Shown here in pieces: positions 23,879 through 34,515 of a stretch of 64,000 nucleotides of DNA. The position numbers and the translations under genes were made by a program. Origin of the DNA: Topomyia yanbarensis (taxonomy: Eukaryota; Arthropoda; Insecta; Diptera; Culicidae); NCBI RefSeq assembly GCF_030247195.1, contig NC_080671.1, forward strand, positions 95,119,870 through 95,183,869, read 5' to 3'. Under the pieces are notes generated by a model. It was not told where the DNA came from. It searched no databases and worked only from the letters and a program-made list of their open reading frames with translations. Position 1 is the first letter of the stretch; every line of letters begins with the position of its first letter.

Positions 23879-24011
23879 TAAACGGGTGTTACGATCAAAA
23901 GTTGGTCAATTTCAACTAGGCGCATTTTCTATTGAGCATTAAAAAACCTGCACACCCATCATTTTAAAGAAGTAACATTACGCCCACTATCTGATTTTGA
24001 CATTTGCTCTT

Positions 24012-24205
24012 CAGTTGTTAAATGGTGTCGAAGCAAGTGGAGTATTTTGCTCGAGCATCGTAAAAATCCGTACTACTCGCCAAGTTGGCGAAATTGTTGA
24101 ATGTGGTCAAATCATGTCACCACCGTAATAAAAGTGTTCGGAAAAAGTTTGTCAAGAGCGAGGAAAACTGAATCGGGTGAAATTGGAAGTCGGAGGCCGC
24201 AAAAA
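24012..24205 (+). pseudogene. transposase N-terminal fragment
   Basis: Frames around 24020-24200 read MVSKQVEYFARA, then (out of frame) WRNC ... HVTTVIKVFGKSLSRARKTESG. This fits the N-terminal helix-turn-helix region of a mariner-like transposase followed by a basic stretch. It is stopped and frameshifted, then cut by the AATCTGTGA-type repeat. Identification rests mostly on its place between matched terminal repeats. Confidence 0.5.
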
Positions 24206-24211
24206 CGGCGA

Positions 24212-24356
24212 AAAAAATCACAGTATTTCCAAAAATCTGTGAAATTTTCATCAAAATGCCAAAAATCTGCCATCTATAAAAAGATTCCTGTGATCAAAAA
24301 TTGTGAACAAAAATCTGTGACATTACAGAAAAATCTGTGAATATGGTAACCCTGCT
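24212..24356 (+). repeat. dispersed AATCTGTGA-type repeat, copy 2 (nested)
   Basis: TTTCCAAAAATCTGTGAAAT, TTTTCATCAAAATGCCAAAA, TGACATTACAGAAAAATCTG and the end GAATATGGTAACCCTG match 43990-44155 closely. It lies inside the mariner-like element and interrupts its transposase. Confidence 0.8.
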
Positions 24357-25085
24357 AACAAATTAGGTATACCTACCTGCACATTCGCCTCATACATTGA
24401 ACCCAAGCGCACAACGCAAAATGAGTCAACGCTGATGATGATGGGTAGAGCGAAAGAGACAACTAGTACCACGACACTATGTTAACCGTGTTTGCAAATG
24501 GAGCTCGTATATACAAGCGATTTTATGTACGAAGAATTGTGTTCGAGATTGTACATAACAGTGTGCTGAAAACGAGCACAACACAAAAGCATAGCATAAC
24601 GGACAAGCTCAGTCGCGTGTTGGACGACACTGGGTAGTGTACCTCCACAGCCAGTGTAACGGACTTCTAACTCAGCTACACTGTTGTGAAAACACACAGC
24701 GCAATGATTTGCTCCGCCTGCCGTTCACCAGGCAACTGAGCTTGTCCGGCAAAATCCGTTCTTTATATAGTCGAAAATGACGTCATTCATAGAAGCGTAG
24801 CGCACTTGGTACACAAATCTGTCGTTGCGGACTTGGGAAGCGCTATCTTCTGTTTGTAAATGCGCGATATTTTGACTAGGTTGTACAGTATTTAAAGTTT
24901 TAATGCCATGATATCAAAAATCCTTGGACTTATCTATTGGAATCTATTCTTAGAAGTATTTCGGGGCGATAGGTGCAAAAAAATTTAAAATTCATCGTGA
25001 GATGGCTAAATTGTATGCGTTTAAAATTGTACCACTTTTCGTTACATACCATTTTTGTAGAATTTGCAAAGTGCACCCCTATATC

Positions 25086-25225
25086 GAAAACAAAGACGTA
25101 GTCCTACGTCAAAACAAATCGAAAACAAAGAGGTAGTCCTACGTCAAAACAAATCGAAAACAAAGACGTAGTCCTACGTCAAAACAAATCGAAAACAAAG
25201 ACGTAGTCCTACGTCAAAACAAATC
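25086..25225 (+). repeat. 35-bp tandem repeat, four units
   Basis: Four near-identical 35-bp units (one G/C difference in unit 2). Each contains the palindrome GACGTAGTCCTACGTC. Located within the mariner-like element, just upstream of the transposase 3' fragment. Confidence 0.95.
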
Positions 25226-25243
25226 GATCAGGGGAGATCGCGG

Positions 25244-25735
25244 ATGACCAAAAGGGAAAAGGTGGAAAATATTTTTAAACACATTAATCTGCCGAAGATC
25301 GCAAAAGAAATATTTTTTGTGGCCAGCCATCAGTTCCTGTGGCTGGAAAAGCAACATGTATATCTGAACCAGGACCATCGATCAGGAAATTTATGCACAG
25401 GAGTATCTGCAAACGTCTATTATTTTGCCTCATGCAACACAATTGATACGGTCAATTTTAGCGTTGGCCAGATATGGCAGAAACAGGCCATGGTGTGGTA
25501 TGCCGCGAACAACGTTCATAGACATGAACCCTCGCAACGCGCTAGAGCTCCGCCTAATAGAAACATAGTTGGCAAACGACAAGCTGAACTTCAAGAAGAC
25601 GCGAAAGACAGTTGTCAGTGATATTCAGCTCAAGGCAAACTGGCTTCCTGCGCGAAGAAAGTGACCAAGGAGGCTGTGCAGAAATTGCTGGAAGGAGCAA
25701 ACGAAAGACCAGGCAATTCGCTATAAAGGCAGCTT
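25244..25735 (+). pseudogene. transposase C-terminal fragment (mariner-like)
   Basis: A 125-codon frame and its frameshifted continuation contain KIAKEIFFVASHQFLWLEKQ and VWYAANNVHRH (region of the second catalytic Asp). Out of frame, PRNAPELRPIEK-like remnants follow (seen as HEPSQRARAPPNRNI), then LKANW-LPARRKVTKEAVQK and LLEGA. Known mosquito mariner transposases end in this style (VTKEAVQKL, then a short basic tail). About 130 bp of 3' untranslated sequence leads to the terminal repeat. Not functional. Confidence 0.65.
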
Positions 25736-25952
25736 CAGTGAAATTTTTTTATTATTTTATATGAATTTGACTTATAAAAGAAACATTATTTGACATTTTA
25801 ATAAAAAGTTTGATCAATTCACACACATTTTTGTTTGACAAACTTTTGGTCGTAACACCCTTTATTCGAATACTTCTATGAGAGCCTCTCCATATTTGCG
25901 TGCTCTTTAGATTATTACGGCGTCATTACAAAACTTTCCAATAATTTTCCTG

Positions 25953-26243
25953 TACACAGAAAAAAATATTTTGTATTTTAAAGTTTATTTTCAGGCACAT
26001 ATTTGGAACATGAATATAAACGTAAAATTAAGTTCCACCACAAATACACACGACTTGTCGTGCTTTCTTCAACGAATTTTATTATAATTTTACCGTGGAT
26101 TGAAAATTACAGTTTCTTTAAATGGAAAACCAATGAACTTCAATGTATTTTTACTCGAATACTGCTGTAAAATGAACGACATGTAATATTGACATTCATA
26201 TTGATTTACATGTCATTTAAATTTCATTATTTTTTGGTGTGTA
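25953..26243. mobile_element. ~290-bp MITE
   Basis: Ends TACACAGAAAAAAATATTTTG and, inverted, TACACACCAAAAAATAATG form imperfect terminal inverted repeats. AT-rich, non-coding interior. Confidence 0.55.
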
Positions 26244-26275
26244 TGCATTAAAAACTATGATTGCGACTAGCATGC

Positions 26276-27002
26276 ACGGAAAAAAAATCCGTTCATAAAT
26301 TCATGAAAAAATCACGATTTCGTGAATTGAACGATTTACGTGATTATGTTCCTAAATTTACCAAAAATAAACCTCGTATTTATGAATCTAATTGTGTTGC
26401 CGAAAAGATTGGTTCGCGCCGAAAGTATACATGGCGTTACATATACACTGTATATTATAGAGTGAGGACCCGATTTTATCAGCATTCGATTTTATCAGCT
26501 CCCGATTTTATCTACCCCCGTTTTTATCAGCTTTTTGACCCGATTTTATCAGCTTCGTATGAAAATCAATAGATATCAATAGTTTGATGGGCTCTAACAG
26601 GCCAACCAACTTGAATTCGAGTAAATCCTTTCTTGAGCATACTTTCCTTATCTTGGATATCCGAAATATTCAAAAATAAAATTTTTAATTTTTTTATGAA
26701 TTTTGAATTTTGCTTTTGAAGGGGCTTTTTAAGAGAAATTTAAACAAAATAATCAGAAAGGGCTATGAGACTATATCTAGAGACTAGAGAAGAATACTTT
26801 AAAAGCTTCGGTTTCTTAAAAAGATAGAAAAATATATGTCCCGATTTTATCAATGTCCCTGTTTTATCAGCCTAAAATTCACCAAGGGGCTGATAAAAAC
26901 GGGTCTTTACTGTATTCGAATATTTGATTGGGTTACTGTGGTTTTTCCCAAGATATGATAATTTTTGTTATGATTTTGGTTCATAATTTGGGTATACAGT
27001 GC
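26276..27002 (+). repeat. dispersed repeat family D, copy 2, split by an insertion
   Basis: Matches 15345-15600 and the reverse of 59160-59440. The CATGGCGTTACAT / TTCGAATATTTGATTGGGTT junction is continuous in the 15.5 kb copy but here is separated by about 470 bp (26445-26912). Confidence 0.75.
26445..26912. mobile_element. TA-inserted MITE with CCCGATTTTATCAGC repeats
   Basis: Ends are GAGGACCCGATTTTATCAGC and, inverted, AAGACCCGTTTTTATCAGCC. CCCGATTTTATCAGC-like words recur at least six times near the ends. TA lies on each side, and an uninterrupted family D copy gives the empty site. No transposase. A Tc1/pogo-type origin is likely but inferred. Confidence 0.7.
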
Positions 27003-27289
27003 ACTGGTATTAACTAATGGGTGAATGGGTCATTTGACCGAATGGGTCATTTAACATCCGATTTTTCTGTCAAAGTACCGTGATGTACGTCCATGATTTC
27101 AGGATATTATTCACGAATCGCTTAACTTATATGAAGTGTGTCCCACATCAAATTACTTCACGGAAAAAACTATAGAAAACAATCCATTGGATATTTTCTC
27201 TTAAAAATTGGAGCAGAAGTAGTTAGAGTGTATTGTTTACACTGTATTTTTATCGCTGTCAGTTTTTCGAAGATTGGTAAAAACAAGTC

Positions 27290-28529
27290 ATTTGACCGAA
27301 TGGGTCATATGGCCGAATGGGTCATTTGGCCGAATGGGTCATTTGGCCGAATGGGTCATTTGGCCGAATGGGTCATTTGGCCGAATGGGTCATTTGGCCG
27401 AATGGGTCATTTGGCCGAATGGGTCATTTGGCCGAATGGGTCATTTGGCCGAATGGGTCATTTGACCGAATGGGTCATTTGACCGAATGGGTCATTTGAC
27501 CGAATGGGTCATTTGACCGAATGGGTCATTTGACCGAATGGGTCATTTGACCGAATGGGTCATTTGACCGAATGGGTCATTTGACCGAATGGGTCATTTG
27601 ACCGAATGGGTCATTTGACCGAATGGGTCATTTGACCGAATGGGTCATTTGACCGAATGGGTCATTTGACCGAATGGGTCATTTGACCGAATGGGTCATT
27701 TGACCGAATGGGTCATTTGACCGAATGGGTCATTTGACCGAATGGGTCATTTGACCGAATGGGTCATTTGACCGAATGGGTCATTTGACCGAATGGGTCA
27801 TTTGACCGAATGGGTCATTTGACCGAATGGGTCATTTGACCGAATGGGTCATTTGACCGAATGGGTCATTTGACCGAATGGGTCATTTGACCGAATGGGT
27901 CATTTGACCGAATGGGTCATTTGACCGAATGGGTCATTTGACCGAATGGGTCATTTGACCGAATGGGTCATTTGACCGAATGGGTCATTTGACCGAATGG
28001 GTCATTTGACCGAATGGGTCATTTGACCGAATGGGTCATTTGACCGAATGGGTCATTTGACCGAATGGGTCATTTGACCGAATGGGTCATTTGACCGAAT
28101 GGGTCATTTGACCGAATGGGTCATTTGACCGAATGGGTCATTTGACCGAATGGGTCATTTGACCGAATGGGTCATTTGACCGAATGGGTCATTTGACCGA
28201 ATGGGTCATTTGACCGAATGGGTCATTTGACCGAATGGGTCATTTGACCGAATGGGTCATTTGACCGAATGGGTCATTTGACCGAATGGGTCATTTGACC
28301 GAACGGGTCATTTGACCGAACGGGTCATTTGACCGAATGGGTCATTTGACCGAATGGGTCATTTGACCGAACGGGTCATTTGACCGAATGGGTCATTTGA
28401 CCGAATGGGTCGTTTGACCGAATGGGTCATTTGACCGAATGGGTCATTTGACCGAATGGGTCATTTGACCGAATGGGTCATTTGACCGAATGGGTCATTT
28501 GACCGAATGGGTCATTTGAACGAATTGTC
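27290..28529 (+). repeat. 17-bp minisatellite array 2
   Basis: About 72 head-to-tail units of GAATGGGTCATTTGRCC, the reverse complement of array 1. The first ~10 units carry GGCC (27308-27460) and nearly all later ones carry GACC, which puts TGA stops into the otherwise open frame. Most later units are identical, with a few point variants near 28305-28410. Two stray units occur at 27017-27055. Confidence 0.97.
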
Positions 28530-30300
28530 AAATGGAGCTATGGTTAAGCAGCTTTTAAATTTTGACCTACTTCAAAAAAGCTTATGTGTGGGTTATTCCG
28601 CGCATAGAGGTCAAAAATTCAAACCTTGTCGATTTCACGGATTGTAACCAATTTTGAAAAAATCGGTTATCTACAGCCAGTTTGTAATAACTCATATAGT
28701 GTCCATGGATACATGCGTAATTGTAACAAACTGTTAAAGAAATTGGTCTTCTTCTGATTATATCTCTGGCCCTGTTTGCGCAAGAATCAATCAGCGAAAT
28801 GCTTATTGAAGGAAATTAGGAAATTGCAGGAAAAATACAAAATTTTAACGGAAGTGTTGTCAGATATGCAAATTTTGCTCGCAATACATGTATTGGACAT
28901 ATATTGGATACAGCAAGCGATTTGCTCGGCCGATTTCTGGCACTCTTTTGAGATACTGATGACATGGTTTTCTTGATTCCACTTGTACTTTTTTCAGGAT
29001 TCTGTTCGTAGTCTTTTTACCATTCGAAAGGAAATCTATCTCAGAATTTCACGAAGACTACTTCCGTAGTGACCATCTGACAATCCGGTACGACATTGGT
29101 TAACGGAATTATGCTACAAGCATCCCTTTGTGGAAGCACTACGCGCTCTCTTCTAACTTGAACGAGAGGTAATAGAAACTTTAGCTATGACATGTGACAC
29201 CACCACGTAAATTAAACTGTAGCCAAGGAATAGAGGGCTTCCAGCTTACTTACTTTAATTTTGACTACTATACGAATAATCAAGGCATTTACCAGGAATC
29301 GAAGCCCCGGGTAATCGAGTTTAATTTGTATTGCAGAAACACACCTTACTAGAAAATTTATATAAGAATTCTTGTACAAATGTTTATATAAAACTGATAC
29401 TAGTTATCCATATAAATAATAATGTTGTTATTGGTCTAAACATGGTGTGAAAATTTTCCTTCTTTTTTACATGAGCTGTTTGTTCTATACATATTTTTTA
29501 ACAGTCTACAAGAAAATTGAGCAATTGTATAGAGCTCGATAAGGTCCTCGGTTTTAAGAAGGAAAAGGTTTGATATGTATGTATTCATTTTGACTTTATA
29601 AGCGTAATGTTTTAAAGAAATGTTTGTACGTTAACATATGGTTTGTTAAGAAATTCTTCATGCTTCATCGGTAAATTTGCATTTTTTTGCTAACGGAATG
29701 GTGGAATTCTTCAATTTTACTTTTTCCGATACGAACATTGACAAAGGTTTCAAATTTATTTACTTTGCTGGATTTCTCGATTCAAAAATGTGAATGTGAA
29801 GAAATTTAAAGCATCTTGAACTGTTTTAAACTATGTTTGTTCCCATCATGTTATAATAAGCAATTCATTTTCAGATTTTGATCTGTTATTCCGTCGTACA
29901 TTCCCAAAAAAAAGTACAGGCACATATAATTTATACCGGGCACACATTCCATAAATAGATCAGGTTGGGCGGAGGTATAGTGTAGCTCTCATTAGCCTAA
30001 TAGTCTAATCCTAACATGAACGGTCAAATGTCATTAGAGTTTTTGTAAATATTACAATCAAAACCTTCCTAGATTCTGATGGATCTTCTGTGTTTCGCTA
30101 TACAACCACGGTAGAGTTTTATTCTCCACACTTTAATTCATCACATCGTATTTATTAGAATTTATTCACCTTGCATCGGCTAATCGTAATAATACGCTGA
30201 AGCCAGCCTAAGAAGCATCAGTAGAATCATTGTACTGACCCTGAATTTCTCATATACACGCAAAAAAATTGTTGTGAAACATATTGAAGTAGGTCAAGTT
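28530..30300. other. no gene recognised
   Basis: AT-rich. The short frame at 28776-28976 has no recognisable motif. Confidence 0.4.
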
Positions 30301-30302
30301 TA

Positions 30303-30425
30303 AAACCTTTGGCCAAGTGGCATTCGGGGATCCGAACGGTATTCGACCAAACGCCAATCGGTCTAACCATCCTTTCGACCAAATGGCCCTTTCGCCCAAA
30401 TGGCATTCGGTCTAACAGCAATTTG
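30303..30425 (-). repeat. degenerate relatives of the 17-bp minisatellite
   Basis: TTTGGCCAAGTGGCATTCGG, TTCGACCAAATGGCCCTTTC, GCCCAAATGGCATTCGG and TCTAACAGCAA resemble the decayed edge of array 1 (21170-21232), in the same orientation. Confidence 0.7.
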
Positions 30426-30429
30426 CTTG

Positions 30430-32396
30430 CTGCCAATTAAACTGGAACCCATGAAACAGTTCATGTCGTATAGTCGGGCTATAAATAAAGTTCCTAAATC
30501 TATAAATAAAATCACGAATCAGCCTTTGGTTTATGAACAGCAATTTTCATAAAGTTGTGAATTAGTTCACGTACACAAAATCGATTTGGGAATGACATGG
30601 CGGAAACCGTGACTGAAGTTCGCAAAACAAAAACAAATATATCCACTAATAAAAGAGTTAAGAGAGTAGCAGGGGAATTGAACATAATTATAAAAGACAC
30701 GTGTTTTGTTCATGGTCCTATTCGCGTAACGAGAAAACTTGATTGTTCCAGAATTCATGGTATGTACTTTATTCCCGTTTTTTGGAAACAACTTTTCCCA
30801 TTGTGTTATACAAAGAGCTAATAAGCGACAGAGTTATTAATGCCAGAGATACCTTTCGCGAAGTTCACGAGATATGTTCAATTTTTGTTTTATTGCTGTC
30901 TAGGGGACCATTTATAAATTAAACCGCTATATTAGACGGGACAGAGTATAGGGACAAGGGCAATTCTGACATCTGAGAGGTTGGGACGTGACGCAACATG
31001 TTTTGACTGAAATAAAATTAAGAAAATAAATCGTGTCACAGTATAGAAGAATGGAAAAAGAAATTTGTGACGAATAGTGATGGAGAATTGTTTTCAACAA
31101 GGGATTATTAAAGTAACTAGTTATCCGACAATGAGATAGAATGTAATAATTCAAATTGTTTTGTCAAATTTATCCAAGAATTCAGAAAACGTGCACAACC
31201 AAAATTGGATCCGTGTCCCCATGTAGTATCTCTCCACATAACTCCTGCCTACACTTATGAAAAACAAAAACAATCAATTCTGAACCCGAACCTAAACCCT
31301 ATCAGTGGTAGACCGACCCTTATAACACAGTTAAATGATAAATTTTCCTAGAAACTATTAATATATTCAGCCCCATAACATAATTGTTCGCTAGAGCAGT
31401 AAGAAACCATAAACCGTAAACGGCTTCCTTGAGACCAAGCATTCCAAAGCTTGTTCCGCGTCGCATTCGGGAGGGTGGTGGTGACTGCGGAAAAGAAAAC
31501 ATTAAAATTCATAGACCGCTTTTCGGCGCCATAACCTTTTAATCTCCCACTGATTGCATAATTGGGAAACTTTTTAATGGTAAGAGTCGGTGCTTGGCTT
31601 GGGAGTCGCATTATTGTGATTTCTTTTCATCGATCCCAAGGGTACTCTGGGTGCATTGTTCAAATCTTATTGTGTTTGAACAATAGGAATCGGAAACAAG
31701 ACGATGAGGTGGTCCACGCGCGGTGACGTTTTGGTGCAAATGACGAAAATGCATCAATGAAAGCTGTGAACATACGAAACGCTCGCTTAAATTGAGTAGG
31801 AAAGATTTCATCTAAGTGACATTATTAGAGTCATAAACATCGTGATCAAGGGCTGGTTAGGCGGAGGACTACAACTCTCACTATATTATATTTAGCAAAA
31901 TTTTAAATTAATTAAAAATGATCAATATTTTAAACACACGTATAAAATCCACACTATGCATGTTTAATAGACTGGTTCAATTTTTTACTTTTAGCTTCAC
32001 CAGGCTCTACTGATTGCTTTTATGGTCCTTAGTAATTGTGCAAATTTTGGTACCGATCGGTTGTGTCTACGGACCCTCCAAAAATTTCAAAGTTTATATG
32101 GAAGTTCGTATGGAAAAATGGTTAACATTAAAAATAAATTCTTAAAAAATCACCTCATCAATCAATTAATCAGAACACTATACATTTCTAAAGACATTCT
32201 TCTACAGAACACATTCGTGGAACATTGTAAGTTTATGAAAATTCGGGGAGAAAAGTCATTAACTAAAGTAGCAGCATGACTTCAAAACAAGTGGATTTTA
32301 TTATTAATCATAGCAACCCTGTTTAAATGGCTGCGTCTACCATACGCGAGCGGTGGGTGGCAAGCATAATTTACACTTGTATAACGATAATAACAA
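30430..32396. other. no gene recognised
   Basis: Mixed composition. Opposite overlapping frames near 30512-30821 and small minus frames near 31320-31811 lack known domains. Confidence 0.4.
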
Positions 32397-32400
32397 TTAA

Positions 32401-32920
32401 CCCTTTCATGTCCAACTTTTTTCTAGTGCATGTAGGGTTTCAAAACTATTTTTTCTTGAGAACGGTGAGGTCAAGAAACTCGAAAAACTTTTTTTTCATA
32501 AAGGTAGGTCCTTCCATGGCAGTGCTAGAAGCGGGTCTATTTTTACCTTCCAATGCTCACTACAATTCTCCTAGAATATTTACAATAGTCCAACTGCGTG
32601 GAAAACGTAGCCAAAAATAATCTAAATTGATAAGCTTTATCAGTTTTCACTAATATTGCAACTTAACAAAGTTATATGAAAAATTCATTTTCCGTCGTCA
32701 ACGTAAACTGTCCCTGGCAGCACTGCTCCATCGGAGTTCAATCAGACTAATTGCAATAGCTTCAGTTCTAGAGCTGATCTTTGTAACTGTTTACACTCAA
32801 ATGAAAGCCAATAGTCACATTTATTAGCCTTACTTGTTTTTGTGAGCAAATCTGACCTCAATCAAAAGTTATAGCTGCTTAAAAACGTTGTTGTCCACAA
32901 ACAACATGGGCATGAATGGG
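32401..32920. mobile_element. piggyBac-like MITE, TTAA target duplication
   Basis: TTAA flanks both sides (32397-32400 and 32921-32924). Ends are CCCTTTCATGTCCA and, inverted, CCCATTCATGCCCA. CCC...GGG termini with TTAA duplication are the hallmark of the piggyBac superfamily. At 520 bp it carries no transposase. The open frame at 32327-32620 runs across its left end and is not a gene. Confidence 0.85.
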
Positions 32921-33179
32921 TTAATACAATATTAGCACACCATGTTACCAGAATTAAAGGCCACAAACGAATGGACTGTAGACCTCTCTATGATGTTGAA
33001 ATTATATTAATTGTTTTTTAAATGTGTAAACTTTTAAGGGGTCGCTGTAGAACATGAAAAGCATACTTCAGGAATTTTTCTAGACGCAATAAAGAGGTGA
33101 ATCGAGATCTTGTCAAATGGGAAAGCATAAAAAATATGTTTTCAAATAATTTTGTCGTAAGATGGCGGCCGTGTGGCTT

Positions 33180-33560
33180 TTTCCTGTAGACGCCTATTTT
33201 TGGAAAAGGTCCACGAGCGAAAACCTATCTCCTGTAATTTCAAACCTGGAGCTTAGAACTAAAGTTTTATCAATTCCTTATAATAACAGCAAGCGACGTG
33301 CATAGGATTTTTGCGATATTTAGTTTTTTCACGAAATGGCGCTCTTTTTAGTAAAAAGCGCTGAAAAAAATCGACACAAAATTGCTGATTAAAAAAAAAT
33401 TAACCAATAAAAAATGAAATCCTACGTACGTCGCTGGAGAAATCAATTCTAAATATGCTGTAAAAAATTCAAAACGATCAAAACATCGTTTCTTCGAGTT
33501 ACATTTCCGGCCAGCTTAAAAAATGTCGCTTCGAGAAAAACGCGGTTAAAATTTTCAATG
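33180..33560. repeat. partly self-complementary dispersed-type sequence
   Basis: AGCGACGTGCATAGGATTT (about 33291) and AAATCCTACGTACGTCGCT (about 33418) are imperfect reverse complements about 110 bp apart, with weaker pairing further out. GGCGCTCTTTTTAGTAAAAAGCGC-like words form the tip. From 32925 to 34195 nothing else is recognised. Confidence 0.4.
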
Positions 33561-34515
33561 CGCTCGGGGTATACATAAGAGACGTTGCGGCAGAATTGAA
33601 AATTTGAACAATTAGCATTGATTGTCGCCTGAGGTTGTTTGGTGTATCATTTTCAAGATCCTAAAGCATATTTTAGACTAATAACAAAAAAATCGATTTT
33701 TTTAAAATTCTTCAGTGGTGTAACCACTTAACGAAATTTTTATCGAAACCCCAGAGTCAGTACCATCTTTACGTATAGGTACACTGGGCTAGGGCTAAAG
33801 GCCCGCACCTGTGATCGTATAAACCATCGTATATAATTCGAACTGACAGCGTTGGCGACGCATTGAAAGCTATAATAATATGGGTTGGAAATAGACATAA
33901 AGTGAATAATAAAATACTTTCGACTATTAACTAAAATGCAACATTTTTATACGATTTTCGAAAAGCTGTAATAAAATCAGTTTTGTTATGCAAGTCTATA
34001 AATATCGCGTTTTTATATAGTTTTCAGCAGTGTTAAATGATCAACTATATTCTTTAGATTCTCTATGCTACCCTTAGCGATGGCTTCTGTTGTCAGGAAT
34101 TGATTCCGCAACAGGACAAAATCTGCATTCATTTGACGCTCAAACTGACGTCTGTTTCCTGAACGGAATAGAAAAAAAATTGAAATCACCGTAACAGTAA
34201 ACAATCCATCCATTCGTTATCGAGCACTCAGTCGAGATAGAAGTCTTTTGTCATCGGTCCGTACACTCTATAGCGACAAATAGTGTTAATCCGCGTTCAA
34301 GGTTATTGGCACACTCTACGCCTAGTTGAGGTTTCATTATTTTTCCCTTCTTTTGTGTTTCTGTTTCTGAGTACCGTTAGCCGGTCAGTGAAGTGAAGCA
34401 GTGTTCTTTTAGTAAGCCGTCTGGATACCGTTACATACACAAGCTAAGTATTAGTTTTCGTTTCCCCTTCTTGGTTGTCTTAATAACGTGCACTGGGCAA
34501 TAGGCCCGTGCAAAA

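Larger units (their letters stand above)
23881..25862 (+). mobile_element. mariner/IS630-like DNA transposon, decayed
   Basis: Terminal inverted repeats: the left end has GGGTGTTACGATCAAAAGTT, and the right end read backward has GGGTGTTACGACCAAAAGTT. TA flanks both sides (23879-23880 and 25863-25864), the usual target of this superfamily. The interior carries 5' and 3' transposase pieces separated by a nested dispersed repeat (24212-24356) and about 700 bp of unrelated sequence that includes a 35-bp tandem repeat. Length about 2.0 kb against about 1.3 kb expected, consistent with insertions. Confidence 0.8.

Noticed and set aside
25086..25225. CRISPR-like array of short direct repeats
   Set aside because: Four contiguous 35-bp units with no unique spacers, in eukaryotic transposon-rich DNA.
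27138..27499. Open plus-strand frames of 60-114 codons
   Set aside because: Same minisatellite artefact; they end where GACC units introduce TGA.
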